A DNA stretch of 52,274 nt. Source: an uncultured Prevotellaceae bacterium. GTDB lineage: Bacteria > Bacteroidota > Bacteroidia > Bacteroidales > Muribaculaceae. Of the stretch, positions 45,023 to 52,274 are shown in pieces (position 1 is the first letter of the stretch; every line of letters begins with the position of its first letter). The stretch covers positions 1 to 52,274 of the forward strand of contig ONKD01000035.1 in NCBI GenBank assembly GCA_900318345.1. The letters are read 5' to 3'. The notes beneath the pieces were generated by a model. That model ran no database searches. It was not told the origin of the DNA and saw only the letters and a list, made by a program, of their open reading frames with translations. A program made the translations under genes and the position numbers.

Positions 45023-46276
45023 ATGAGAAAAATCGCTTTTTTATCTCTACTCTGGATTGCATGTCTGTTTCCGAGCATGACCAGTGCACAAGAGGTGGTT
45101 TATGTTGAGGATCCCTCACAGGGTTACCTGTTTAACCGCATGAGAGACAATTGGTTTATTGATGCTGAAGGTGGTGTGGGTATTATCATGTCACCCTATG
45201 ACGCTCATGCACCCTTTGGCAAGAGAATTGGTGCCAAGGTGAACCTTCACGTCGGCAAATGGTTCTCACCGCTGATTGGTATCCGTTTTGGTGGTGACTT
45301 TGAGCAACTTAGAGGTGCTACCTGGACAGGAAACTACGCAGCGCTTGGTTATCGCAACTGGCCCAGTATGTATGAGGATGGAAAATATGCTCCCACCCAT
45401 TTCAATGACGCTGGTGTAACGGCTGATGTACTGTTCAATGTGTCTAACTGGCTGGTAGGCTACAAGCCTCATCGTTTCTACAATGCTATCTTCTACGTCG
45501 GTATGGACGCTAATTGGGTATATGCCCGTGATGGTGCTCGTCCCGTATCACACGGCCCCTGGAAATATGGCGCTAACGATGACCCTGACCATAGCCGCAA
45601 CTATAGCATACACGCCGGCTTGCTCAACTCATTTGCCATCACCAAGAAGATTGACCTCTTGCTTGACGCACGTTTTGACTTCATGCAGGAGCACACCGAT
45701 GGTGCCGGTATGGGTTACAGAACCTGGAACGAGTACCCCAGCTTGATGGTCGGTATGAGCTACAAGATTGGTAAGAGCGAATGGAATGCTCCCGTCAACG
45801 CAGTATGCCCCGAGTGGAAATACACCGATGCCGAGGGTGATGCCCTGGCCGCTAACCTCAACGACGCTAAGCGCAAGATTGCTGATGTTGAAAGCCAGCT
45901 GCGCAAATGCCTTGAGAAGAAGCCCACTGCATTTAACGAAGCTCCCGCTGCCGATGCACCTCTGGCTACCGTTTACTTCCCCATCAACCGCACCGAGGTT
46001 CTGGGCGTTCAGCGCAACGTGGTCGAGGCTGTTGCCGAGGTCATGAAGAACGAGAGCCGCAACTACATGCTCACTGGTTGGGCTGACAACTACACGGGTA
46101 ACGACGTGATCAACACCCGCCTGCGTAAGGGCCGTGTTGCTACTGTCAAGAATGAGCTCGTGAAGATGGGTGTTGCTGACAGCCGCCTTGAGACTCAAAT
46201 CAATGATGGTGAGCTGACCAACTATGGTCCCAAGTGCGCATCGCTTGACCGCGCCGTGACCATCCACCGCAAGTAA
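45023..46276 (+). CDS. OmpA-family outer membrane protein
   Basis: The 417-residue protein has a signal peptide (about 1-22). Residues about 40-265 form a beta-barrel-like region rich in aromatic, alternating strands (WFIDAEGGVGIIM, VNLHVGKWFSPLIGIRFGGDF, DLLLDARFDFMQ). A short coiled linker (about 275-300, ANLNDAKRKIADVESQLRKCLE) follows, then an OmpA-type peptidoglycan-binding domain (about 310-417) with VYFPINRTEV, LTGWADNYTGND and the RLRKGRVATVKNELVKMGV motif. It should tether the outer membrane to the cell wall. It has its own promoter and a clear terminator. Confidence 0.88.
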   Translation: MRKIAFLSLLWIACLFPSMTSAQEVVYVEDPSQGYLFNRMRDNWFIDAEGGVGIIMSPYDAHAPFGKRIGAKVNLHVGKWFSPLIGIRFGGDFEQLRGATWTGNYAALGYRNWPSMYEDGKYAPTHFNDAGVTADVLFNVSNWLVGYKPHRFYNAIFYVGMDANWVYARDGARPVSHGPWKYGANDDPDHSRNYSIHAGLLNSFAITKKIDLLLDARFDFMQEHTDGAGMGYRTWNEYPSLMVGMSYKIGKSEWNAPVNAVCPEWKYTDAEGDALAANLNDAKRKIADVESQLRKCLEKKPTAFNEAPAADAPLATVYFPINRTEVLGVQRNVVEAVAEVMKNESRNYMLTGWADNYTGNDVINTRLRKGRVATVKNELVKMGVADSRLETQINDGELTNYGPKCASLDRAVTIHRK

Positions 46277-46296
46277 TCAAGATTCCTTTAATTGAT

Positions 46297-46333
46297 AAAA
46301 GATGTCCCGCCTCATGGCAGGACATCTTTTTTT
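46297..46333 (+). terminator. Terminator of the OmpA-family gene
   Basis: AAAGATGTCC at 46298-46307 pairs with GGACATCTTT at 46319-46328 and is followed by a run of T (intrinsic terminator). Confidence 0.85.
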
Positions 46334-46337
46334 GAAT

Positions 46338-46345
46338 TATCTTTG
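46338..46345 (+). promoter_or_regulatory. Probable -7 box of the MATE gene
   Basis: TATCTTTG just after the OmpA terminator, 40 bases before the chosen ATG at 46386. Confidence 0.5.
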
Positions 46346-46385
46346 CACCCAATTAAAAAACAGGCATCAACACATTATCATTATT

Positions 46386-47819
46386 ATGGCCCAACGGTCA
46401 TCGGACAAAAACGAACTGCTTCAACTCATCCGTGAGCACAAGCCATTGTCATTCAAGCAACAACTGTGGCTCACCATTCAGTTGAGTTTACCGGCTATAC
46501 TGGCCAGTGCCTCGGCAATGGTCATGCAGTTCATTGACGCCGCGATGGTTGGACGGTTGGGAGCTGATGACTCGGCATCGGTGGGACTGATGGGTACCAC
46601 ATTCTGGCTGTTTGAGGGAATTGCAAGTTCTTTTGTCGCGGGCTATGCCGTGCAGGTGGCTCATCTGCTGGGAGGCAAACGCGCGGCCGACGCTCGCCAA
46701 GTCGTCAGGCAGTCCCTTGTCGTTTGCTCCTTGTTTGGTTTGGCGCTAGCCCTGCTGGGGGTGGTCATCAGTAAACCGTTACCCGTCTGGCTAGGAGCCG
46801 AACCTCACATCCGTGCCCATGCTACCCTCTATTTTGGCACGTTCATGCTGTTTGTGCCCCTATTGATGATTGACTTTGTGGCAAGCGCGATGCTCAGGTG
46901 TAGCGGTAATATGCGTGTTCCTAGCCTGCTCAATGTGCTGATGTGCCTGCTGGATGTGGTATTTAACTTCTTCCTGATTTTTCCCACACGCACCGTGAGC
47001 TTGTGTGGACACCAGGTCACCATGCCAGGAGCGGGCCTTGGCGTGCTTGGTGCAGCCTTGGGGTCGGCCTGTGCGGGCCTCATTGTCGCCTCACTCATGT
47101 TCTATTATCTCGTGTTCCGCTCCAGCGAGTTACGCCTCACTCTCGATAAAGGTTCTTTCAAACCCACTTGGTTATGTTTTAAGAAGTCGCTCAAGATTTC
47201 TTCACCCATGGCACTGCAACACTCGATGCTATGTGGCGCCTCGATCGTCATCACTGGCATTGTCGCTCCACTGGGAAGCATTGCACTGGCAGCCAACTCA
47301 TTTGGCATCACAGCCGAGAGCCTATGCTACATGCCCGGATATGGCATTGCCGATGCCGCTACCACGCTCATTGGCCAAAGCTTGGGTGCCGGACGCAAAC
47401 GCCTCACCCGCAGTTTTGCGTGGATAGCCGTGCTGTCGGGCATGGTCATTATGGGCGCAATGGCAGTGCTGATGTATGTGTTTGCACCCCAGATGATGGG
47501 TATCATGTCACCTGTTCAGGAAATTGTTGACCTGGGTACCCGCTGCCTGCGCATTGAGGCATGGGCCGAACCTTTATTTGCCGCATCCATCATTAGCTAC
47601 GGTGTGTTTGTTGGTGCGGGCAAAACCCTTGCACCATGCGGCATCAATCTGGTGAGCATGTGGATAGTCAGGTTGGGTCTGTCGGCCATCATGGTCAGGA
47701 GCATGGGATTATATGGTGTGTGGCTCGCCATGGCCATCGAGTTGTGCTTCCGTGGTATTGTTTACCTGTTATACCTGTCATCAAAGCGCTGGCTGAATAC
47801 CCGTGTCACTGCATCATAG
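46386..47819 (+). CDS. MATE-family efflux transporter
   Basis: A Na+- or H+-coupled multidrug or metabolite exporter of the inner membrane. The start at 46386 (MAQRSSDKNELLQL) gives 477 residues; the longer frame from 46302 begins inside the OmpA terminator and ahead of the -7 box, so it is rejected. Two MatE halves of about six helices each are seen: LPAILASASAMVMQFIDAAMVGRLGAD near the start and the matching ALQHSMLCGASIVITGIVAPLGSIALAANSFG in the second half. The cargo cannot be told. Confidence 0.9.
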   Translation: MAQRSSDKNELLQLIREHKPLSFKQQLWLTIQLSLPAILASASAMVMQFIDAAMVGRLGADDSASVGLMGTTFWLFEGIASSFVAGYAVQVAHLLGGKRAADARQVVRQSLVVCSLFGLALALLGVVISKPLPVWLGAEPHIRAHATLYFGTFMLFVPLLMIDFVASAMLRCSGNMRVPSLLNVLMCLLDVVFNFFLIFPTRTVSLCGHQVTMPGAGLGVLGAALGSACAGLIVASLMFYYLVFRSSELRLTLDKGSFKPTWLCFKKSLKISSPMALQHSMLCGASIVITGIVAPLGSIALAANSFGITAESLCYMPGYGIADAATTLIGQSLGAGRKRLTRSFAWIAVLSGMVIMGAMAVLMYVFAPQMMGIMSPVQEIVDLGTRCLRIEAWAEPLFAASIISYGVFVGAGKTLAPCGINLVSMWIVRLGLSAIMVRSMGLYGVWLAMAIELCFRGIVYLLYLSSKRWLNTRVTAS

Positions 47820-47846
47820 CGACCCCCAGGCAGACGAGGAATCTTG

Positions 47847-48749
47847 TCATGAGGACACATTTGTGCGCTTAAATTTCTCGGCGATAATGACGCCCGCCAG
47901 GATGAGCACGCAGCCCACATAAGCAATCGCATTAGTCCGCTCTCCGAACCAGATAGCGGCTGCAATCATCGAGATAATAGGACTCAGATAGAAATAATTG
48001 CTTGCACGCACAGCGCCAATGCGCTTGACCGTGATGCCCCATATGAAATAAGCCGCCATTGAACATATCAGGCCCAGATACAACAGATTGCCCCACACCT
48101 CAGGTTGCTTCAATGTCTCCCACTCCACCTTGCTGTCCTGCAGCGTTAACAGAGGTAAAGCCGACAACACGCCATAGAAAAAGAGCTTGCGCGTGATGAA
48201 CAGGGTTGAATAAGTGCGATTCAGCCGCTTCAAGGCCATCGAGTAGAATGCCCACACCAGTGCTGCCAGCATCGCCAGCAGATCACCTAACACGCTATCG
48301 CCCCACACCATGCCATCTTTCAACGCCAGCATCACCGAGCCGACAAAGGCAATCACCATGCCCAAGCACGACATCCACGTGATGCGCTCGTCGCGGTAAA
48401 ATATGGCGCCCATCAATGCTGTTGTCAGTGGGGCTATGCTCACCAGGACAGCCACGTCACTGATCAATGTGAGTTCCAGCGCGGTGTTCTCGGCAATGAA
48501 ATAAGCCGAGCCACCGGCAACACCGCACACGACAAACAACAGTTCGTCACGCCAACCAGTGTAACGCACCTTGAAACGGCTAACAGCTAGCAAAGCAAAA
48601 TAGGCGATGGTGAAACGCGCCACAAAAATCTGGGTTGGCGACAAGTTGGCGTCAAGCAACACACGGGTGTTGAGAAACGAAATGCCCCACACCAGAATCA
48701 TGGCAAACGCCGCCACATGATACCAAAAGTCGCTCTTTTTCTGTTCCAT
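47847..48749 (-). CDS. EamA-family (DMT) transporter
   Basis: With the start at 48749 (MEQKKSDFWYHV) the protein has 300 residues and about ten membrane helices in two EamA repeats: WGISFLNTRVLLDANLSPTQIFVARF near the N-terminus, and the second repeat beginning near residue 150 (GDLLAMLAALVWAFYSMALKRLN) and ending with a short basic tail. It exports or imports a small metabolite; the substrate is unknown. The 11-residue longer frame is unlikely because a TACCTTTG box on the minus strand lies at 48763-48770, within that extension. It is divergent from tilS with overlapping promoters. Confidence 0.87.
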   Translation of the reverse strand: MEQKKSDFWYHVAAFAMILVWGISFLNTRVLLDANLSPTQIFVARFTIAYFALLAVSRFKVRYTGWRDELLFVVCGVAGGSAYFIAENTALELTLISDVAVLVSIAPLTTALMGAIFYRDERITWMSCLGMVIAFVGSVMLALKDGMVWGDSVLGDLLAMLAALVWAFYSMALKRLNRTYSTLFITRKLFFYGVLSALPLLTLQDSKVEWETLKQPEVWGNLLYLGLICSMAAYFIWGITVKRIGAVRASNYFYLSPIISMIAAAIWFGERTNAIAYVGCVLILAGVIIAEKFKRTNVSS

Positions 48750-48762
48750 GAGATTTAGTCTG

Positions 48763-48770
48763 CAAAGGTA
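48763..48770 (-). promoter_or_regulatory. Probable -7 box of the EamA gene
   Basis: TACCTTTG on the minus strand, 13 bases before the ATG at 48749. It sits back to back with the tilS box at 48793. Confidence 0.5.
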
Positions 48771-48792
48771 TACAAAAATCAATGATTTTGTG

Positions 48793-48800
48793 TATCTTTG
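48793..48800 (+). promoter_or_regulatory. Probable -7 box of tilS
   Basis: TATCTTTG ends nine bases before the ATG at 48810, implying a leader of only a few bases. Confidence 0.5.
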
Positions 48801-48809
48801 CCCATAGAA

Positions 48810-50135
48810 ATGGAAAAAGAGGAATTATTGCAACGGGTCAAAACTGACAATAACGATCAGCTCCGTACCATTGGGGCCATGCCTGTGCTGGTTGCACTGA
48901 GCGGTGGGGCTGACTCGGTGGCCTTGCTACGCATCCTGCTTGACATGGGCTGCCAGTGTCATGCGGCTCACTGCAATTTCAACCTCAGGGGCGAAGAGTC
49001 CAATCGGGATGAGCAATTTGTACGTGGCCTATGCTTGAAACTCCATGTGCCGTTGACCGTCAAGTCGTTCGATGTTCCAGCCTATCAGCTACATCATGGC
49101 GGCTCAGTGGAAATGGCATGCAGGGATCTGAGGTACGCATGGTTTGAGGAAGAGCGACTGGCTCAAGGCTGCGCCCTCATCGCTGTTGCCCACCATGCCG
49201 ATGACCAGATAGAAACCTTCTATCTGAATCTGATGCGAGGGACCGGATTGCGTGGACTCACTGGCATGAAACGGCTGAACGGCAACGTGTGGCGCCCCTT
49301 GCTGGGTGTGATCCGCAACGATTTGCTAGACTACCTCGCAGGCATCGGTCAAAATTTTGTGACCGACAGCACCAATGCACAAAACGACTTCCGTCGCAAC
49401 CGCCTGCGCAACATCGTCCTACCAGTGATGCGGCAGCAGTTCCCACACGCAAGCGAGCGCACACTTGGCACCATGAGCAACCTATCTGATGACCTAGACC
49501 TCATCACAGCTGTGGTCATGCAATTACTGCCCGATGAACGGCACATCGAGCGAGACCTGCTTGCCAGTCATCCACAGGCCTCTACCCTGCTCTATCACCG
49601 CATCCGCCACCTGGGCTTCAACCGCGACCAATGCCGCCAAGCGACTGCCGCACTGAGTGGCAATCACAGCGGAAGGCAATTTCACGCACAGAGTCACGTC
49701 ATGCACATCAACCGCCAGAGCATAGATATTGAGCAAGTACATGAGCAGGAAGATATTGAGATTCCCATTGACTTACAAGGCCATATATCGTCACCCGTCA
49801 ATATTCAGGTTTCCAGCAACAACGCTCCATTCTCACCCAAGATGTGTGACGGGAAGCGCAAAGTCGCTTTTAACACATCCCTGCTCCAATGCCAGCGCAT
49901 TATCCTGCGGCACTGGCGGCGGGGCGACCGCATCAAGCCATTTGGCCTCAAGGGCTCAAAACTCGTTAGCGACGTGTTCGCCGACCTGAAACTCGACCAA
50001 CAGGCCAAACGCGACATCTGGATTATGGAAGCCGATGGAGAAATCCTGTGGATTTTGGGCTATCGAGCAGCAACGCATTACTCAGTTGATAATGAGTCCC
50101 AAGACTACTTATTGCTTACTCTTGATACCCATTAA
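48810..50135 (+). CDS. tilS: tRNA(Ile)-lysidine synthase TilS
   Basis: TilS attaches lysine to C34 of tRNA-Ile(CAU), changing it to read AUA; it is essential in most bacteria. The start at 48810 (MEKEELLQRV) gives 441 residues; an earlier TTG at 48798 lies within the -7 box. The ATP-binding PP-loop SGGADS is at 31-36. Other marks are HCNFNLRGEESNRDEQFV (about 57-74), HHADDQIETFYLNLMRGTGLRGLTGM (about 128-153), and the C-terminal tRNA-binding part with HWRRGDRIKPFGLKGSKLVSDVF. It is the only gene of its unit and precedes the tRNA-Ser/tRNA-Arg pair. Confidence 0.93.
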   Translation: MEKEELLQRVKTDNNDQLRTIGAMPVLVALSGGADSVALLRILLDMGCQCHAAHCNFNLRGEESNRDEQFVRGLCLKLHVPLTVKSFDVPAYQLHHGGSVEMACRDLRYAWFEEERLAQGCALIAVAHHADDQIETFYLNLMRGTGLRGLTGMKRLNGNVWRPLLGVIRNDLLDYLAGIGQNFVTDSTNAQNDFRRNRLRNIVLPVMRQQFPHASERTLGTMSNLSDDLDLITAVVMQLLPDERHIERDLLASHPQASTLLYHRIRHLGFNRDQCRQATAALSGNHSGRQFHAQSHVMHINRQSIDIEQVHEQEDIEIPIDLQGHISSPVNIQVSSNNAPFSPKMCDGKRKVAFNTSLLQCQRIILRHWRRGDRIKPFGLKGSKLVSDVFADLKLDQQAKRDIWIMEADGEILWILGYRAATHYSVDNESQDYLLLTLDTH

Positions 50136-50178
50136 ACCCCATCAGCCGAAAATAATAATCAAAAAATTCGCCGAAAAA

Positions 50179-50210
50179 TTTGCACAAATTGAAAGTTAGC
50201 AGTACCTTTG
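50179..50210 (+). promoter_or_regulatory. Promoter of the tRNA-Ser/tRNA-Arg unit
   Basis: TTTG at 50179-50182, a 20-base spacer and TACCTTTG at 50203-50210, 31 bases before tRNA-Ser. Confidence 0.7.
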
Positions 50211-50241
50211 CACCTCAAAATGGGTGTAATTCCCATTTTCC

Positions 50242-50327
50242 GGAGAGATGGCAGAGTGGTCGAATGCGGCGGTCTTGAAAACCGTTGAGGCTAACTACCT
50301 CCAGGGGTTCGAATCCCTTTCTCTCCG
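50242..50327 (+). tRNA. tRNA-Ser(UGA)
   Basis: The acceptor GGAGAGA pairs with TCTCTCC at 50320-50326. The anticodon stem GCGGT/ACCGT encloses CTTGAAA, so the anticodon is UGA (reads UCA). A long variable arm is present, as in serine tRNAs. Confidence 0.95.
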
Positions 50328-50366
50328 CATTTTTTTGCCCTTTTGTCTAGGCAAAGTAAGCAGGAT

Positions 50367-50440
50367 GGTCCTGTAGCTCAGCTGGATAGAGCAACAGCCT
50401 TCTAAGCTGTGGGTCCCGGGTTCGAATCCCGGCGGGATCA
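50367..50440 (+). tRNA. tRNA-Arg(UCU)
   Basis: The acceptor GGTCCTG pairs with CGGGATC at 50433-50439 (with G-U pairs), discriminator A. The stem ACAGC/GCTGT encloses CTTCTAA, giving anticodon UCU (reads AGA). The T loop GGGTTCGAATCCC is canonical. It lies 39 bases after tRNA-Ser, probably in one transcript, and is a plausible attachment site for the recombinase element downstream. Confidence 0.95.
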
Positions 50441-50452
50441 CGCTTCCAAGTT

Positions 50453-50499
50453 AGGCGCTGATTATCAGCGATTTATCAACGAAAATCAGCGCCTTTTTT
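50453..50499 (+). terminator. Terminator of the tRNA unit
   Basis: AGGCGCTGATT at 50453-50463 pairs with AATCAGCGCCT at 50484-50494 and is followed by TTTTT. A nested ATCAGCG repeat sits in the loop. Confidence 0.75.
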
Positions 50500-50585
50500 C
50501 AATCAAAACAACCATTTTTTAAGCAAAAAAAAACCGCATTTCTGTAGTTTTGCGTACTCTTTTGTACATACTTGGAGCCAAATAA

Positions 50586-50692
50586 GTGCAAGTAGACGTG
50601 CAAGTAATCTTTTGGTTAATGTTCTGAAACAAGGGATTTTACGAAAGAAGGCGACAAGGAAGACGTGCAACTTAGCACTTAAGATGTGCAAG
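50586..50692 (+). repeat. Scattered GTGCAAG repeats upstream of the recombinase
   Basis: GTGCAAGTA occurs at 50586-50594 and 50598-50606, GTGCAA at 50665-50670 (in GACGTGCAA, also seen at 50596-50603), and GTGCAAG at 50686-50692. Such spaced direct repeats between a tRNA and an integrase gene resemble arm-type binding sites of tyrosine recombinases. The rest of 50500-50732 shows nothing coding. Confidence 0.45.
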
Positions 50693-50732
50693 AATTAGTA
50701 CACTAATTTACAAAGTGCGTCATGTTTAAATT

Positions 50733-51968
50733 ATGGCTAACACCAGATTTTTTCTTGACGAACGCTGCTCTAAAGGTCTAAAACCCAGCGTTTTGAAAGT
50801 GGCCATTGCCCACAAAGGCAAGAGTGCCTTGGTTTCGCTTGATGCGAAAATCCTCTCTAATCAATGGGATGGGAAAAAGTCCCGAGTGGTCAACCATCCT
50901 GACCAAATGCTGATGAATGTTTACATTTCCAATGTAAAGCAGCAGATCGACACCATCATCCTTACTCTAGCCAATGAAGGGCGTCTCGGCTCCATGAGTG
51001 CAGCCGAGATCAAGCAAGTCATTGAAAGTCATCTTCATCCCGAGAAACAACAAGCTAAGGAAGATGAAGAGCGCAGGGCCAAATCGTTTGCCGTACGTTT
51101 CATCAAGTGCGCTGAGAGCAAGTCAAAAAGCACCTGTGGCTTGTTCATGCAGACCTACAGGCGGTTACTGGCCTATAAAGGCGAAGAACTTGAAAAGCTT
51201 CGTTTTGAGGACATTACAAAGGACTGGCTCATCGACTTTGACAATTTCATGGCTCGAACTGCACCATCGAGGAACTCTCGTAACATCCACCTGCGTAACA
51301 TCCGCACCGTTTTCAACGATGCCATTGACAATGAAATCACCTCGTTCTACCCTTTCCGTACTTTTACCATTCGTCCAGAAGCCACGCCGAAGCGAAACTT
51401 GAAGGTGGATGAGCTGCGCACGTTATTCACCTATCCCGCTGAAGAACATGCGCTTTACTACATCGACATTTTCAAGCTGATTTTCATGCTGATAGGAATC
51501 AATGTCGTTGATTTGTGTAGACTTAAGGAACTGGTTGATGGCCGTGCAGACTTCAAACGGGCGAAAACCCATCGCCTCTACTCCATCAAGGTTGAACCCG
51601 AAGCAATGGAAATCATTGAGCGACACCATGGTAAGGATTGGCTTATCGATGTCATGGATCACTACAAAGACCACAATGACTTCACTCGACGCATGGACAG
51701 AACCCTGCAGAAGATTGGGCCGGTGAAGCGTGTCGGTCTTGGAGGAAAGAAGATCTACTCTCCCCTATTTCCCAAGCTCACAACGTATTGGGCACGCCAC
51801 ACCTGGGCGACCATTGCCATGAGCATCGACATTCCCAGGGATACAATCTCTCATGCCCTTGGACATGGAACGAACACAGTCACAGACATTTACATTGACT
51901 TTGACCAGAGCAAGGTGGATGAGGCCAATCGAAAAGTTCTCGACTGGGTTCTCTACGGCAAAAGATGA
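50733..51968 (+). CDS. Bacteroidetes-type tyrosine recombinase (integrase)
   Basis: The 411-residue protein has the three-part layout of Bacteroidetes phage-type integrases: an N-terminal arm-binding domain (about 1-90), a SAM-like core-binding domain (about 110-205) and a C-terminal catalytic domain (about 215-411). Visible catalytic residues are R355 in TYWARHTWAT, H378 in ALGHGTNT and the tyrosine Y387 in DIYIDFD. The box that normally holds the first catalytic Arg reads LIGINVVDLCRLKEL, without the usual TGxR. This variant is, as I recall, a common Bacteroidetes subgroup. It lies 292 bases after tRNA-Arg and so may belong to an element that continues to the right. Confidence 0.9.
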   Translation: MANTRFFLDERCSKGLKPSVLKVAIAHKGKSALVSLDAKILSNQWDGKKSRVVNHPDQMLMNVYISNVKQQIDTIILTLANEGRLGSMSAAEIKQVIESHLHPEKQQAKEDEERRAKSFAVRFIKCAESKSKSTCGLFMQTYRRLLAYKGEELEKLRFEDITKDWLIDFDNFMARTAPSRNSRNIHLRNIRTVFNDAIDNEITSFYPFRTFTIRPEATPKRNLKVDELRTLFTYPAEEHALYYIDIFKLIFMLIGINVVDLCRLKELVDGRADFKRAKTHRLYSIKVEPEAMEIIERHHGKDWLIDVMDHYKDHNDFTRRMDRTLQKIGPVKRVGLGGKKIYSPLFPKLTTYWARHTWATIAMSIDIPRDTISHALGHGTNTVTDIYIDFDQSKVDEANRKVLDWVLYGKR

Positions 51969-51983
51969 CTTTGGTAAGTGTTA

Positions 51984-52133
51984 CCAAAATCGTTTCTGAA
52001 TTTGATGCCCGACGTGTTACGCGCCGGGCATTTTTCAGCTAGTTACGGGTGCCTTCTGACACCATAAATGCTACCAAATCCATTTCCAAAATTGTTTCTG
52101 AAATCGGTTCACAAATCGTTTCTGAAATCGGTA
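51984..52133 (+). repeat. Three short direct repeats after the recombinase
   Basis: The unit (C)CAAAATCGTTTCTGAA occurs at about 51985-52001, with close copies at about 52086-52103 and 52111-52127; the last two are both followed by ATCGGT. They may be recombinase sites or a decayed repeat. Confidence 0.5.
52006..52036 (+). terminator. Terminator of the recombinase gene
   Basis: ATGCCCG at 52006-52012 pairs with CGGGCAT at 52025-52031, followed by TTTT. Confidence 0.7.
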
Positions 52134-52150
52134 CCTGGAAATTGATGCCT

Positions 52151-52184
52151 AAAAAACTCCCCTGAGGCCGTAGCCTCAAGGGAG
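52151..52184 (-). terminator. Terminator of the gene entering from the right
   Basis: CTCCCTTGAGGC pairs with GCCTCAGGGGAG (12 bp stem, one mismatch), followed on the minus strand by TTTTTT (52156-52151). Confidence 0.75.
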
Positions 52185-52217
52185 AAAACATCAAAATGGA
52201 CCGAAAACGTTTGACGA

Positions 52218-52274
52218 TTAGTCGCTAGTGATCTTGTAAAAATTGCCTTTTAGGAGGTGGGACATGCCGTCTTC
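52218..52274 (-). CDS. 3' end of a gene running off the right edge
   Basis: On the minus strand the last 18 codons in the window read EDGMSHLLKGNFYKITSD and stop at a TAA (52218-52220). A strong minus-strand terminator follows 34 bases later, which supports a real gene end. There is too little sequence to name the product. Confidence 0.5.
   Translation of the reverse strand, partial: EDGMSHLLKGNFYKITSD

Noticed and set aside
46302-46385. Longer N-terminus for the MATE protein
   Set aside because: It begins within the OmpA terminator and ahead of the MATE -7 box.

Overview
The window looks like a chromosomal segment of a gut-type Bacteroidales bacterium. Three things point there. The -7 promoter boxes follow the Bacteroidetes form TAnnTTTG and lie before many genes. 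Secreted proteins carry BspA-type leucine-rich repeats, dockerin-like repeats and lipobox lipoproteins. Several families are typical of Bacteroidetes (DUF4494, DUF4252, DUF3667, Bacteroidetes-type tyrosine recombinase). Muribaculaceae or a Prevotella relative is my guess from protein style only; no rRNA is present to settle it.

Layout. 1-850: accessory patch with a small membrane protein, a decapitated HTH regulator and two copies of a short inverted-repeat element. 878-9977: BspA-like dockerin protein, 5-formyl-THF cyclo-ligase plus M16 protease operon, FGE-fold dockerin protein, RsgA and a sodium:alanine symporter. 10091-17682: secreted operon of a GH2 enzyme, a GH3 enzyme and a BspA-like dockerin protein. 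17778-21714: methylmalonyl-CoA mutase mutA-mutB. 21979-24302: GH18 protein and an ECF S component whose 3' end is duplicated around a frameshifted GxxExxY gene. 24328-32851: GH78 rhamnosidase, DUF3667 membrane protein, galK-galM-nucleotidyltransferase-lipoprotein group and a DUF4252 lipoprotein. 33160-36231: pgk, a second repeat copy, dedA-rpe and tRNA-Ser(CGA). 36237-37355: a segment bounded by duplicated tRNA-Ser 3' ends. 37592-50135: BACON-like lipoprotein, deoD, FabK-like oxidoreductase, a third full repeat copy, DUF4494-yggS, sugar MFS transporter, transketolase, OmpA protein, MATE pump, EamA transporter and tilS. 50242-52274: tRNA-Ser(UGA), tRNA-Arg(UCU), a tyrosine recombinase and the 3' end of a gene running in from the right.

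Metabolically the genes fit a saccharolytic, propionate-producing anaerobe. Glycan hydrolases (GH2, GH3, GH18, GH78) release sugars, galK/galM feed galactose in, transketolase/Rpe/Pgk run central carbon flow, and the B12-dependent mutase serves the succinate-propionate route. No SusC/SusD pair is present, so the hydrolases are not in a classical polysaccharide utilisation locus here.

The most unusual features are the three kinds of small non-autonomous insertion: (1) a family of about 155-164 bp elements with 15-17 bp terminal inverted repeats; (2) a GxxExxY gene placed between inverted repeats and followed by a synonymous-only second copy of the ECF gene's last 18 codons; (3) a 1.05 kb segment bounded by copies of the tRNA-Ser(CGA) 3' end and terminator. 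None of the three encodes a recombinase of its own.
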